Below, piece by piece: positions 27,981 to 36,310 of a DNA stretch of 64,000 bases (the first letter of the stretch is position 1; every line of letters begins with the position of its first letter). A program made the position numbers and the translations under genes. This DNA comes from CAVPCY01 sp963702525 (GTDB lineage: Bacteria > Actinomycetota > Coriobacteriia > Anaerosomatales > PHET01). Where the stretch lies: NCBI GenBank assembly GCA_963702525.1, contig CAVPCY010000009.1:1-64000 (forward strand), given 5' to 3'. Under the pieces are notes generated by a model that was given only the letters and a program-made list of their open reading frames with translations, did not search any database and was not told the origin of the DNA.

Positions 27981-29530
27981 GGCCTCAACCCTCGCGCTGT
28001 GAGTCGCGTACGCGCTGCGCAGCGTCTCGCTCCCATTGTCCCGGCAGACGGGCAAGTGGCGGGCCCCTCGACCAGCGCTCGGCACTCTCGGCGGATGCCC
28101 TTCAGTGTCCCGTTGAACACGAAGTGGTGGAAGGGCAGCACCGAGTACCAATACGCCCTGCCGAGAAGCCCCTTGGGGTGGAAGATCGCCGTCTGCCGGA
28201 CTGACGTACCATCTGCGTCCGGCACCAGCTCGTACTGCAGCCACCCCTCACCCGGCATCTTCATCTCCGCCCGCAGTCTCAGCAGACTCGGCGCATCCAC
28301 GCGCTCTACTCGCCACCATTCCAGGTGATCCCCCTCGATGAGCGCGTACTGGTCACGACGACCGCGCCGGTGGCCGGGGCCGCCCAGCAGGATGTCGAGG
28401 AAACCCCTGATGTCCCACAGGGTGTCGAAGGCGTACCAACCGTTCTCCCCGCCTATGCACGCGATTGGATCGAAGGCGGCCTCGGGCGGGCAGTCGGCCA
28501 CGATCACCCGCGAATCGAGGTATCGGCCTTCCCGTGCCAGATGCACGGGCACCGGCATCCCCGCCAGCTCGTCGGACCACTTCGTCGTCGTGAACGCCTC
28601 GTCCTCGTCTGCGAAGGCCTGCGCGATCGCCTCTGTGGCCCCTATCGGCTCGATGCCGGGGAAATCGCGCCGCGCGTCGTCGTTGGTCACGACGGTCGGA
28701 TGCTTGAGGGACTCGGCCAGCTGGCGTCCCACGGTTGCCTCTTTCGGCGTGAACAGGTACAGCCACCAGCCGGAGAGTCGCGGCGTAAGGAAGGGAACTG
28801 GAATGACCAAGCGGCGCAGCCCACGCGAGCGCGCGAACAGCCTCAGCAGGTCGCCGTATGTCACCACCTCGGCGCCACCGATCTCGTATACCCGGTGCCG
28901 GGGTCCATCCGCGTCAGGCAACGAGACAGACGCCACGCTATAGGCGGCCACGTCCCGCATCGAGATCGGTTGCGCGCCCATCCGCACCCACGCAGGCGTG
29001 GTCATCACCGGCAGCTTCTCGGTGAGGTTGCGAATCATCTCGAAGCTGGTCGAGCCACTCCCGATCACAACGGATGCGCGCAGCTCGACGACGTCGACAC
29101 CGCTCGAAGCGAGCACCCGACCAACCTCGTGTCTGCTCGCGAGATGCTCGGAGAGCGCTCCGACGTCTTGGCCGAGGCCACCCAGAAAGACGATGCGCTT
29201 CACCGAAGCGTCCCGTGCTGCCTGCGCGAAAACCGATGCGGCAGCCCGGTCGTGTTCTGCGTAGTCTGAACCAGACCCCAACGTGTGCACGAGGTAGAAG
29301 GCCGTGTGCACCCCTTCGAGGGATCCGGCTACGGCGACAGGGTCGAACGCGTCTGCCGCGACCACGTCGTCAGCGTCGCGCCTCACCGCCGGCGAGAGCC
29401 GCTGTGGCGAACGCGCCGCAACGCGTACCGGATAGCCCGCCTCCTTCAGGGGGCCCACCAGGTGCGCGCCGATGTAGCCTGTCGCGCCGGTGACGAGCAC
29501 CAACCTCTCGGACTCTCGGTCGGTAGACAT
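27947..29530 (-). CDS. SDR-family NAD(P)-binding protein with C-terminal DUF2867-like domain
   Basis: A 527-residue protein. The N-terminal half is an atypical/extended short-chain dehydrogenase fold with the glycine-rich dinucleotide motif VTGATGYIGAHL (residues 13-24), an NmrA/complex I 39-kDa-like layout and FLGGLGQD. The C-terminal part (from about 330) is DUF2867-like, ending GTLKGIRRECRALVEG. The final 30 residues (from about 498) look like shifted low-complexity sequence and run into the next gene, so the true C-terminus may be earlier. The ATG at 29530 has a purine-rich GGGAGAGCGAGG upstream. The substrate is unknown; such proteins often act as oxidoreductases or sugar/quinone-linked enzymes. 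Confidence 0.85.
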   Translation of the reverse strand: MSTDRESERLVLVTGATGYIGAHLVGPLKEAGYPVRVAARSPQRLSPAVRRDADDVVAADAFDPVAVAGSLEGVHTAFYLVHTLGSGSDYAEHDRAAASVFAQAARDASVKRIVFLGGLGQDVGALSEHLASRHEVGRVLASSGVDVVELRASVVIGSGSTSFEMIRNLTEKLPVMTTPAWVRMGAQPISMRDVAAYSVASVSLPDADGPRHRVYEIGGAEVVTYGDLLRLFARSRGLRRLVIPVPFLTPRLSGWWLYLFTPKEATVGRQLAESLKHPTVVTNDDARRDFPGIEPIGATEAIAQAFADEDEAFTTTKWSDELAGMPVPVHLAREGRYLDSRVIVADCPPEAAFDPIACIGGENGWYAFDTLWDIRGFLDILLGGPGHRRGRRDQYALIEGDHLEWWRVERVDAPSLLRLRAEMKMPGEGWLQYELVPDADGTSVRQTAIFHPKGLLGRAYWYSVLPFHHFVFNGTLKGIRRECRALVEGPATCPSAGTMGARRCAARTRLTARGLRPCCTSPTTSCD

Positions 29531-29592
29531 GCCCCTCGCTCTCCCTTGCCTGGAGAGAGCGTACCCGAGTGCGCTAGTAGCGGAGCACGCGG

Positions 29593-30705
29593 CTACCCTT
29601 CAGCCATCGGCTCCGCCGCAAGCCCCTCGGTGCCAAGCGTCTCCCGCAGCCGATCGTAGCGACGTCTCTCGACCCGCTCGATGCTCGGGGTCCCGCTGGT
29701 CGCGGCGTAGAAGATGCCGTCGTAGCTCGCGTCCGAGTCCCCCACGAGATTCGAGCTGTGCGCGGACTTGGCCAGTGCGGAGAGCATCGCGGCTGGGTCC
29801 TTGAGCAGAAGCATACCCTCGGCATCCGCCTTCTCGTAGCTTGTGCGGTGCAATGCCCGCCCCCACAGCGTGACGATCCACGCAGCGGTGATCACGCAGA
29901 CGTAGGTGATCGCGACCACAGCCGCCACGAACACGACCACGGCTATCGCGCCGCCGCACCCCTCGGTGTCGCCGAGCCCGTCCAAACAACCCTCACTGCA
30001 CCCCGGGTCGCCGCATCCCGGGTCGCCGCATCCGCTTCGAGTCGTCTCGCCGAGCAAGGCGCCCCCAAGCCTGCGCGACTCACGGATCGCCTTCAGTGGC
30101 CCCATCAACGCGGCCAGCGCCGTCCCGAACATGATGTCGCCCGCCACGATGCGCGCGGTAAGCGTGGCCACGATCGCCCGCTGCTCCTCGGCACTCAGGA
30201 CGCTGAGGAACCCGGGAGTGACGCCGATCAGCGGTTGCTTGCGCGTCGTCCCCAGCGCAAGGGCATTGACGCTGTCACCGGGCGCCTCGAGCACCATGAG
30301 CCGCGGCGGAGAGGCGAGCCCGGCGGCGAGTGCGATGTCCTCGATGCCGGAGACAAGCTCGGGCGCCTCACCATCGACCAGATCGCGACCCGCGAACCGA
30401 CTCCGAACCCAGTGCTCGGCATTGGCGAGTTGCACCGCCGAAACCAGGGCGCCCAGCGCCAGCAGCACGCCCAGAGCCACCCCGAACACCGCCGCCAGCG
30501 TCCAGAACCACGCGGCCTTGTCCTGGGCGAACATGATCGAGAGAAGCGACCCCGGAACGGCGACAAGCGCCAGATCGAGCAACAGCGCTGAACCGACGAT
30601 GAACAGCACCACGAACACGGCGAGCTTCACGCGGTTCTGGTCGACGCGCACCCACAATGGGGAGGAGACCAGGCTCGTGCGACCTGGATCATTCGTGCCG
30701 GCCAA
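29593..30705 (-). CDS. M48/HtpX-like membrane protein lacking the protease motif
   Basis: A 370-residue membrane protein with the layout of HtpX: two N-terminal helices (KLAVFVVLFIVGSALLLDL and FWTLAAVFGVALGVLLALGAL), a soluble segment resembling the M48 domain (PPRLMVLEAPGDSVNALALG, then GVTPGFLSVLSAEEQRAIVA), and a third helix (IAVVVFVAAVVAITYVCVI). Where M48 enzymes have the zinc motif HEXXH after ..EELEAVLA, this protein has TLTAR, so the metal ligands and catalytic Glu are lost. Between them is a cysteine-rich insert (CGDPGCGDPGCSEGC...C). It is probably a pseudoprotease. Start TTG at 30705 with GGGGGGAG upstream. Alternative: an unrelated protein with chance similarity. Confidence 0.72.
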   Translation of the reverse strand: MAGTNDPGRTSLVSSPLWVRVDQNRVKLAVFVVLFIVGSALLLDLALVAVPGSLLSIMFAQDKAAWFWTLAAVFGVALGVLLALGALVSAVQLANAEHWVRSRFAGRDLVDGEAPELVSGIEDIALAAGLASPPRLMVLEAPGDSVNALALGTTRKQPLIGVTPGFLSVLSAEEQRAIVATLTARIVAGDIMFGTALAALMGPLKAIRESRRLGGALLGETTRSGCGDPGCGDPGCSEGCLDGLGDTEGCGGAIAVVVFVAAVVAITYVCVITAAWIVTLWGRALHRTSYEKADAEGMLLLKDPAAMLSALAKSAHSSNLVGDSDASYDGIFYAATSGTPSIERVERRRYDRLRETLGTEGLAAEPMAEG

Positions 30706-30759
30706 TGCGCTCCCCCCGCCGGTGTGGTGTCCTAATGCCTGCCAGCGTCAGTATACGAA

Positions 30760-30787
30760 GAGGGCGCCCCCTCGCGGGAGCGCCCTC
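30760..30787 (-). terminator. Hairpin terminator after the second cold-shock gene
   Basis: An 8-bp stem GAGGGCGC/GCGCCCTC extended by a T-G wobble and CCC/GGG to a GCGA loop, 30 bases past the csp stop. It is followed by TTCGTATAC. The architecture matches that at 25094-25122. Confidence 0.65.
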
Positions 30788-30817
30788 GTTCAGGCCAAAC
30801 GTCGTGCGGTTCGCAGC

Positions 30818-31021
30818 CTAGAGCTTGCGGACGTTGCTCGCCTGGTCCTTGCCGTTGCGGCCGGTCGTGATGTCGAACTCGACAGCCTGACCCTCGTCCA
30901 GCGTCTTGAAGCCGTCACCCTGGATCTCGCTGAAGTGGACGAACAGATCGTCGCCACCCTCCTGCTCGATGAAGCCGTAGCCCTTGTCAGGGTTGAACCA
31001 CTTGACGGTACCGGTAGCCAT
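30818..31021 (-). CDS. Cold-shock protein, CspA family (copy 2)
   Basis: A 67-residue cold-shock domain, MATGTVKWFNPD then RNP1 KGYGFI and RNP2 DLFVHF, very similar to copy 1 at 25144-25347. The ATG is at 31021, within the conserved leader arrangement described for copy 1. A candidate promoter lies at 31081-31110 (TTGGTT, 18-base spacer, TAGCAA on the minus strand). It is downstream of the ruv operon but separated by 191 bases, so probably transcribed on its own. Confidence 0.96.
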   Translation of the reverse strand: MATGTVKWFNPDKGYGFIEQEGGDDLFVHFSEIQGDGFKTLDEGQAVEFDITTGRNGKDQASNVRKL

Positions 31022-31055
31022 GCAAACCCTACTTTCCGCCCTCACGGGGCAAAAC
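31022..31055 (-). promoter_or_regulatory. Conserved leader element of csp copy 2
   Basis: The partner of the element at 25349-25383. The RNA carries GCCC, five loop bases, GGGC, then GGAAAG and ten bases to the ATG. Outside this element the two leaders do not look alike, which argues for selection on it. Confidence 0.5.
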
Positions 31056-31080
31056 AAAGCGGCGCGCGTCCCGCGTCGGA

Positions 31081-31110
31081 TTGCTACGCGTACGCCACGC
31101 CGCAAACCAA
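31081..31110 (-). promoter_or_regulatory. Candidate promoter of csp copy 2
   Basis: On the minus strand TTGGTT, an 18-base spacer and TAGCAA. The match is moderate. It would give a leader of about 53 bases. Confidence 0.35.
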
Positions 31111-31212
31111 GGAGCCGCCTTCGACTCCTGCGCCATTTTGAGCGAATCCCACGCCAATGTCGAGAGCGCCGAGGGCGCTGATTCGGCGTGCGCAGCCGTT
31201 GGCCAAGCCGCG

Positions 31213-31545
31213 TTACCGCGTGACGATCAGGACTGCTGCGACCGCCACTCCGACGGCTCCCACGATGCTCGCGATGATCTTCGCGCGGCGGGTGAAGAGC
31301 GGCGATCGCCACAGCAGCCAGTACGCCAGCGGAAAGAACAGCAAGTACGCGAGTATGACCCCAAGCCACACGACCGGAAGGTCGTTCTCCTGCGAGATAC
31401 CGGAGTTCAGATCGGGTTCGAACTCGTCGACCTTGTGCAGGTCGAAGCCCTTCTCGCCGAGGATTCCCTTCGGCTGGTTGGGCGGCAGCTCGGCGAGCTC
31501 GCCCTTCTCGAGCGCGGCCTCGAGATCCCGGTCGCGAGTCGCCAT
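31213..31545 (-). CDS. Small two-helix membrane protein coupled to ruvB, unknown
   Basis: A 110-residue protein with no recognised family. An acidic/lysine-rich N-terminal half (residues 1-57) is followed by two transmembrane helices (LPVVWLGVILAYLLFFPLAYWLLW and IIASIVGAVGVAVAAVLIV). The ATG follows the ruvB stop directly with no gap, so it is probably translated with ruvB. The N-terminal region contains the element LAELPPNQPKGILGEKGF. Function cannot be inferred. Confidence 0.8.
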   Translation of the reverse strand: MATRDRDLEAALEKGELAELPPNQPKGILGEKGFDLHKVDEFEPDLNSGISQENDLPVVWLGVILAYLLFFPLAYWLLWRSPLFTRRAKIIASIVGAVGVAVAAVLIVTR

Positions 31546-32617
31546 CTAGAACAGCCCGTCTTGCTCAGGCGCAGCTGAGGGCGGCTGAAGACCGAGATGC
31601 TCGTAGGCCGCAACGGTGGCCTGCCGCCCCTTGGGCGTGCGGACCAGCAGCCCAAGCTGAAGCAGATACGGCTCGTACACGTCCTCGAGCGTGTCCGCCT
31701 CTTCACCGGTCGCACTGGCCAGCGTGTTCGAGTCCCACCGGCCGTCCGCGAAACACCTGGGCGAGCGTCCTGAGTATCTTGATGTCCATCGCGTCGAGCC
31801 CCAAATGGTCCACCTCGAAGAACGCGAGTGCTTCGGCCGCGATGTCTTCGTCGACCGACCCCGCGTGCCGCACCTGTGCGTAGTCTCGGACACGCTTGAG
31901 CAGGCGGTTGGCCAGTCTGGGGGTGCCTCGGCTGCGGCGGGCTACCTCGTCGGCACCTTCGGCGTCGATCGCCACGTCCAGGATGCCGGCGCTGCGGTGC
32001 ACGATGCTTGCGAGCTCCTCGGCCGAGTAGTAGTCGAGCCGAAACGCCATACCGAACCGGTCGCGCAACGGTCCGGTGAGCAGGCCGGTACGCGTGGTCG
32101 CCCCCACGAGCGTGAATCGCGGCAGTTCGAGCCGGATCGAGCGAGCCGCCGGCCCCTTGCCGATCACGATATCGAGCGTGAAGTCCTCCATCGCCGGATA
32201 GAGCACCTCTTCGACAGCCCGGTTGAGACGGTGGATCTCGTCGATGAAGAGCAGGTCACGCTCTTCGAGATTGGTCAGTATGGCAGCCAGGTCCCCCGCA
32301 CGCTCGATCGCCGGCCCGCTGGTGATCTTGATCTTCACGCCGAGCTCGTTGGCTATCACACTCGCCAGCGTGGTCTTTCCGAGCCCGGGAGGGCCGGACA
32401 GCAGCACGTGGTCGAGGGCCTCGTCACGCCCTCGGGCAGCTTCGATCAACACCGACAGGTTGTCCTTGATCCGCTGCTGTCCGAGGTACTCGTCCAGTCG
32501 CCGAGGACGCAGCGACCGGTCGATCTCGAGGTCGTCGTCGGTGTGGTGTGCCGAGACGAGCCGCTCGGCTTCCGCGCCGGTTCCGCCCTGGTCGTCGGCT
32601 TGCCACACGGTGCCCAT
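31546..32617 (-). CDS. ruvB: Holliday junction branch-migration helicase RuvB, frameshifted
   Basis: RuvB is the AAA+ motor that drives branch migration of Holliday junctions with RuvA. Present: RPRRLDEYLGQQRIKDNL, Walker A GPPGLGKTTL, Walker B LLFIDEIHRL, sensor I ATTRTG and the C-terminal winged helix (VYEPYLLQLGLLVRTPKGR). At about 31727 one extra A changes the frame: GRPVGLE runs on in the wrong frame, while the next frame resumes TLASATGEEADTLEDV; removing the A gives GLDTLA, the family sequence. Corrected length is 356 residues. Since RuvB is near-universal, a sequence error is more likely than a dead gene. Three bases separate it from ruvA. Confidence 0.93.
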
Positions 32618-32620
32618 CGG

Positions 32621-33211
32621 CTAAGCACCTCCGCCGAGTCGCTTGAGCGCGTACCTGAGCACGGCCTGGGTGTCGGAGACAACGGGTGCGTCCTTCATCG
32701 CCGATGCGACCTCGGCGGCCGAGAAGCCCATGCCGAGCAGGGCATCTCTCGCCTGGACAGCTGCAGTGCCGGTGGTCGCGGGTCCGCGACCGGAAGGCGA
32801 ACCGCCCTCGGCACCGAGCTTGTCGGCAAGGTCGACGATGACCCGCTGCGCCGTCTTCTTGCCCACCCCGGGGACGCTCGAGATCAGGGCAACGTCCTCG
32901 GTGGCGACCGCTTGGGCGAGCGCGTCCGCGGACAGCGACGAGAGGACGGCGAGCGCGACCTTCGGACCCACGCCCGACACGCCCAGTAGCAGCTCGAAGG
33001 CTTCCTTCTCGGCGAGGTTCTCGAAGCCGAACAGAGACAGATCGTCTTCTCGGACGTGGAGGTGCGTATGCAGAGTCACCTCGTCCCCCTCGGCCGGCAG
33101 GGCCGCCAGCGAAGAAGTCGACATGCTGAGCCGGTAGCCGACGCCGTTGACGTCGAGCAGGGCATGGGTCGCGCCTTTGGATGCAAGAACGCCGGTCAGA
33201 AACGCGATCAT
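32621..33211 (-). CDS. ruvA: Holliday junction DNA-binding protein RuvA
   Basis: A 196-residue RuvA. The N-terminal OB domain (MIAFLTGVLASKGATHALLDVNGVGY), two helix-hairpin-helix motifs (LLGVSGVGPKVALAVLSSL and ISSVPGVGKKTAQRVIVDL), and the C-terminal RuvB-contacting domain (ALLGMGFSAAEVASAM) are visible. The ATG overlaps the ruvC stop by four bases (ATGA). Confidence 0.97.
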   Translation of the reverse strand: MIAFLTGVLASKGATHALLDVNGVGYRLSMSTSSLAALPAEGDEVTLHTHLHVREDDLSLFGFENLAEKEAFELLLGVSGVGPKVALAVLSSLSADALAQAVATEDVALISSVPGVGKKTAQRVIVDLADKLGAEGGSPSGRGPATTGTAAVQARDALLGMGFSAAEVASAMKDAPVVSDTQAVLRYALKRLGGGA

Positions 33212-33705
33212 GCGCTCGACTCCTCAAGCATCCTGTGAGTGCACAGCGTGGCGTGCGTAATGGCGACCGCGAGCGCGTCGGCCGCATGATCCGGCGCCGG
33301 GTCGTGGTCGAGGCCAAGGATGGTACGCACCATATAGGCGACCTGACGTTTGTCCGCCGTACCCGAGCCGACCACCACGCTCTTCACCTGCACGGGCGAG
33401 TACTCGCCCAAGGCGAGTCTCGCATCGGCAGTGGCCAGCAGGGCGACTCCGCGCGCCTGACCGGTAGCGAACGCGCTCTTCGCGTTCGCCCCGAAGTAGA
33501 TGCTCTCGACCCCGCACTCCGAAGGGGCGTAGCGGGCGATCACGTCGCAGATCTCACTGTGGATACTCGCCAGCCTCGCCGCGACCGGATCGCTCGCGAG
33601 TGTCGTGATGCACCCGTACGCGACCGCTCGGCAGCGGGGCCCATCGCGCTCGACGATCCCCCACCCGGTGTTTGCGAGACCGGGATCGATCCCCAGGATG
33701 ATCAC
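33208..33705 (-). CDS. ruvC: Holliday junction endonuclease RuvC
   Basis: A 165-residue resolvase. Acidic catalytic residues: Asp in ILGIDPGLANTGW, Glu in ECGVESIYFG, and the C-terminal DHAADALAVAITH. The GTG at 33705 follows GAGGGGG; a GTG at 33723 would add six residues. First gene of ruvC-ruvA-ruvB, just downstream of yebC, the standard bacterial arrangement. Confidence 0.96.
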   Translation of the reverse strand: MIILGIDPGLANTGWGIVERDGPRCRAVAYGCITTLASDPVAARLASIHSEICDVIARYAPSECGVESIYFGANAKSAFATGQARGVALLATADARLALGEYSPVQVKSVVVGSGTADKRQVAYMVRTILGLDHDPAPDHAADALAVAITHATLCTHRMLEESSA

Positions 33706-33823
33706 GCGGCCCCCTCGCTGCACGAATCGAACATATGTTCAGTGTACGCGACAGCACCGACACGCGCAAAGCGGCGCACGACAGAGCTGCGCGAGGAACC
33801 AGCCACCCCCGTGGCCAAGATAG

Positions 33824-34582
33824 CTACTCGCCGAGAGCTGCGGCGATCTCGTCTGTGAGCTCCATCGTGTGGTAGACGTTCTGTATGTCGTCGCTCTCCT
33901 CGAGCTTGTCGACGAGCCGCAGCACCTTCCGGGCGTCTTGGACCGAGACTACGGTGCCGGTGACCGGCTCCATCACCGGCTCGGCGCCTTTCACGGGTGT
34001 GCCGGCCGCCTCCAGCGCGCGACTCACGGACAGAAGGTCGACAGGCGTGGTGTAGACGAGGACCTCGTCATCTCCAACTTCGATGTCCTCGCCGCCAGCG
34101 TCGGCCACGAGCATGAGCATCTCGTCCTCATCGAAGTCTGGTGTCTTCTCGACGGTGATCTGTCCCTTGCGCTCGAACTGGAACGCGACCGAACCGCTCG
34201 TTCCGAGGTTGCCGCCCGCGCGCGTGAAAGCGGCTCGAACGTCGGCCGCCGTGCGGTTGCGGTTGTCGGTGAGCGCCTCGATGTAGAGTGCCACACCGGC
34301 CGGACCGTACCCTTCGTAGACGACCTCTTCGAAGATGGCGGCGTCCGATCCCGCCCCGAAGGCCTTGTCGATCGCCGCCTGGATCTTGTCCTTGGGCAGC
34401 GAGTACGACTTGGCCTTGGCGATAGCGGCCGCGAGCGTCGCGTTGTTCTCGGGATTGGGATCTCCGCCCGTCTTGGCCGCCACCGTGATGATCCGGGTGA
34501 GCTTGCTGAACTGGGCCGAGCGCTTGGCGTCCACGGCAGCCTTGCGGTGCTTGGTGGTCGCCCATTTCGAGTGTCCCGACAT
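33824..34582 (-). CDS. yebC: YebC/TACO1-family protein
   Basis: A 252-residue protein of the YebC family, proposed to be a transcriptional or translational regulator. Starts MSGHSKWATTKHRKAAVDAKR and includes NPENNATLAAAIAKAKSYSLPKD and the EGYGPAGVALYIEALTDNRNRT signature. Located immediately before ruvC as usual. Confidence 0.96.
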   Translation of the reverse strand: MSGHSKWATTKHRKAAVDAKRSAQFSKLTRIITVAAKTGGDPNPENNATLAAAIAKAKSYSLPKDKIQAAIDKAFGAGSDAAIFEEVVYEGYGPAGVALYIEALTDNRNRTAADVRAAFTRAGGNLGTSGSVAFQFERKGQITVEKTPDFDEDEMLMLVADAGGEDIEVGDDEVLVYTTPVDLLSVSRALEAAGTPVKGAEPVMEPVTGTVVSVQDARKVLRLVDKLEESDDIQNVYHTMELTDEIAAALGE

Positions 34583-34705
34583 CGTGCGACATCCTTTCGT
34601 ACGGGCATGAAGTCCCGCGTCCCTTGAGGACGAAAGCCCAAGCGTGCTCCGCGCTGAGCATACCCATTCGTGCGACGTGAGCGGTTCAGGCGCGATGCAG
34701 GCGGT

Positions 34706-35281
34706 CTAGGTCCGTACCACCCTCTCGATGAAGTACCGATGTATCCGCGGATCGCCCGTCAACTCCGGGTGAAACGTCGTGGCGAGCAGTGTCCCTTGCC
34801 TGGCCGCGACCGCGTGCCCGTCATGAGTCGCCAGCACCTCGACATCCTGGCCCACGGCGTCGAACCACGGCGCGCGGATGAAGACCCCGCGATAGGATCC
34901 TCCGATGTGCGAGAAGTCCAGGTCGGCCTCGAAGGAATCGACCTGCCGTCCGTACGCGTTACGCCGGACAGTCGCATCCATCAGCGCGAGCGATCGCTGG
35001 TCCCTCACGCCGTCAACCACGCTCTTGGCGATGAGTATCGCGCCCGCGCACGTGCCCCAGACAGCCATTCCTTCATCGTAACGAGCGAGGATCGGCTCGT
35101 AGAAGCCGTATGCCTCCATCAGCTTCGCGATCGCGGTCGATTCGCCGCCGGGGATGATCAGGCCGGCGCACTCGTGCAACTGCTCGGGCAGGCGCACCGC
35201 GATCGCGCCCACGTCGAGAGCCTCGAGTGCGTAGATGTGCTCGCGGAACGCCCCCTGGAGGGCTAGGACGCCAACCTTCAC
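34706..35281 (-). CDS. pdxT: Pyridoxal 5'-phosphate synthase glutaminase subunit PdxT
   Basis: A 191-residue class I glutaminase that supplies ammonia to PdxS for PLP synthesis. Visible: VGVLALQGAFREH, GLIIPGGESTAI, catalytic cysteine in WGTCAGAILIA, and the C-terminal HPELTGD with the catalytic His-Glu pair. The GTG at 35281 begins one base after the pdxS stop, so they are surely co-translated. Confidence 0.97.
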   Translation of the reverse strand: MKVGVLALQGAFREHIYALEALDVGAIAVRLPEQLHECAGLIIPGGESTAIAKLMEAYGFYEPILARYDEGMAVWGTCAGAILIAKSVVDGVRDQRSLALMDATVRRNAYGRQVDSFEADLDFSHIGGSYRGVFIRAPWFDAVGQDVEVLATHDGHAVAARQGTLLATTFHPELTGDPRIHRYFIERVVRT

Positions 35282-35282
35282 G

Positions 35283-36179
35283 CTACCAGCCACGCTCCTG
35301 CATGCGCTCGGCGTCGGGGATGTCCGAGATGTTGATGCCCACCATCGGCTCACCGAGGTCGCGCGAGACACGCGCGATGATGTCGGCATCCTCGAAGTGC
35401 GTGGTCGCCTCCACGATGGCCTTGGCGCGCTTGGCGGGGTCGCCGCTCTTGAAGATGCCCGAGCCCACGAACACGCCGTCACAGCCAAGCTGCATCATCA
35501 GCGCGGCATCGGCCGGGGTGGCGATGCCTCCCGCCGAGAAGTTGACCACCGGGAGCTTGCCGTTCTCGGCGACCCACCGGACCAGCTCGTACGGCGCCTG
35601 TAGATCCTTGGCGGCCGTGAACAGCTGCTCGCCGCGAAGTCCGGAGACCCACGCGATCTCGTCGGTGACGGTGCGCATGTGCCTCACGGCCTCGACGACG
35701 TTGCCGGTGCCGGGCTCGCCCTTCGTGCGCACCATCGCGGCGCCTTCGGCGATACGCCTGAGTGCCTCACCGAGGTTGCGACAGCCGCATACGAACGGGA
35801 CGGTGAAGTCCCACTTGTTGACGTGGTGCTCCTCGTCGGCCGGCGTGAGCACTTCGGACTCGTCGATGTAGTCCACGCCGAGCGACTCGAGTATCTGGGC
35901 CTCCACGAAGTGCCCGATACGGCACTTCGCCATGACCGGAATCGACACCGAGCCCACGATGTCCTCCACGATCGTGGGGTCTGCCATGCGCGCGACGCCA
36001 CCTGTGGCGCGGATGTCGGCGGGGACCCGCTCCAGCGCCATGACCGCGACCGCTCCGGCATCCTCGGCGATCTTGGCCTGCTCCGCGTTGACGACGTCCA
36101 TGATGACGCCGCCTTTGAGCATCTCGGCCAGGCCGGTCTTGACCCGAAGGGTCCCTGTCTCGCGCTGCATGTCAGCCAC
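35283..36179 (-). CDS. pdxS: Pyridoxal 5'-phosphate synthase lyase subunit PdxS
   Basis: A 298-residue TIM-barrel enzyme that condenses ribose 5-phosphate, glyceraldehyde 3-phosphate and ammonia to PLP. Signature segments: GLAEMLKGGVIMDVV, ALERVPADIRATGGVARM, SVSIPVMAKCRIGH (Schiff-base region), FAAKDLQAP-like and GGIATPADAALM, and VGSGIFKSGDP. The GTG at 36179 is ten bases after AAGGAG; an ATG at 36170 and a GTG at 36200 also exist. Confidence 0.97.
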   Translation of the reverse strand: MADMQRETGTLRVKTGLAEMLKGGVIMDVVNAEQAKIAEDAGAVAVMALERVPADIRATGGVARMADPTIVEDIVGSVSIPVMAKCRIGHFVEAQILESLGVDYIDESEVLTPADEEHHVNKWDFTVPFVCGCRNLGEALRRIAEGAAMVRTKGEPGTGNVVEAVRHMRTVTDEIAWVSGLRGEQLFTAAKDLQAPYELVRWVAENGKLPVVNFSAGGIATPADAALMMQLGCDGVFVGSGIFKSGDPAKRAKAIVEATTHFEDADIIARVSRDLGEPMVGINISDIPDAERMQERGW

Positions 36180-36310
36180 CGGTGATGCGACTCCTTCCAC
36201 TGGCCGCCGCCGCTTCGGGCGAGGCCATCAGTTACCCAAGGGGTGCATTGTACCCGCGCGCGCGAACACGCAACAAGCACGCGAAAGGTGCGGAAGCGCC
36301 GGTCGCCCGG

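Noticed and set aside
30000..30032. Direct repeat of GGGTCGCCGCATCC as a possible small array
   Set aside because: It is just the codons of the CGDPGCGDPGC insert in the HtpX-like protein.
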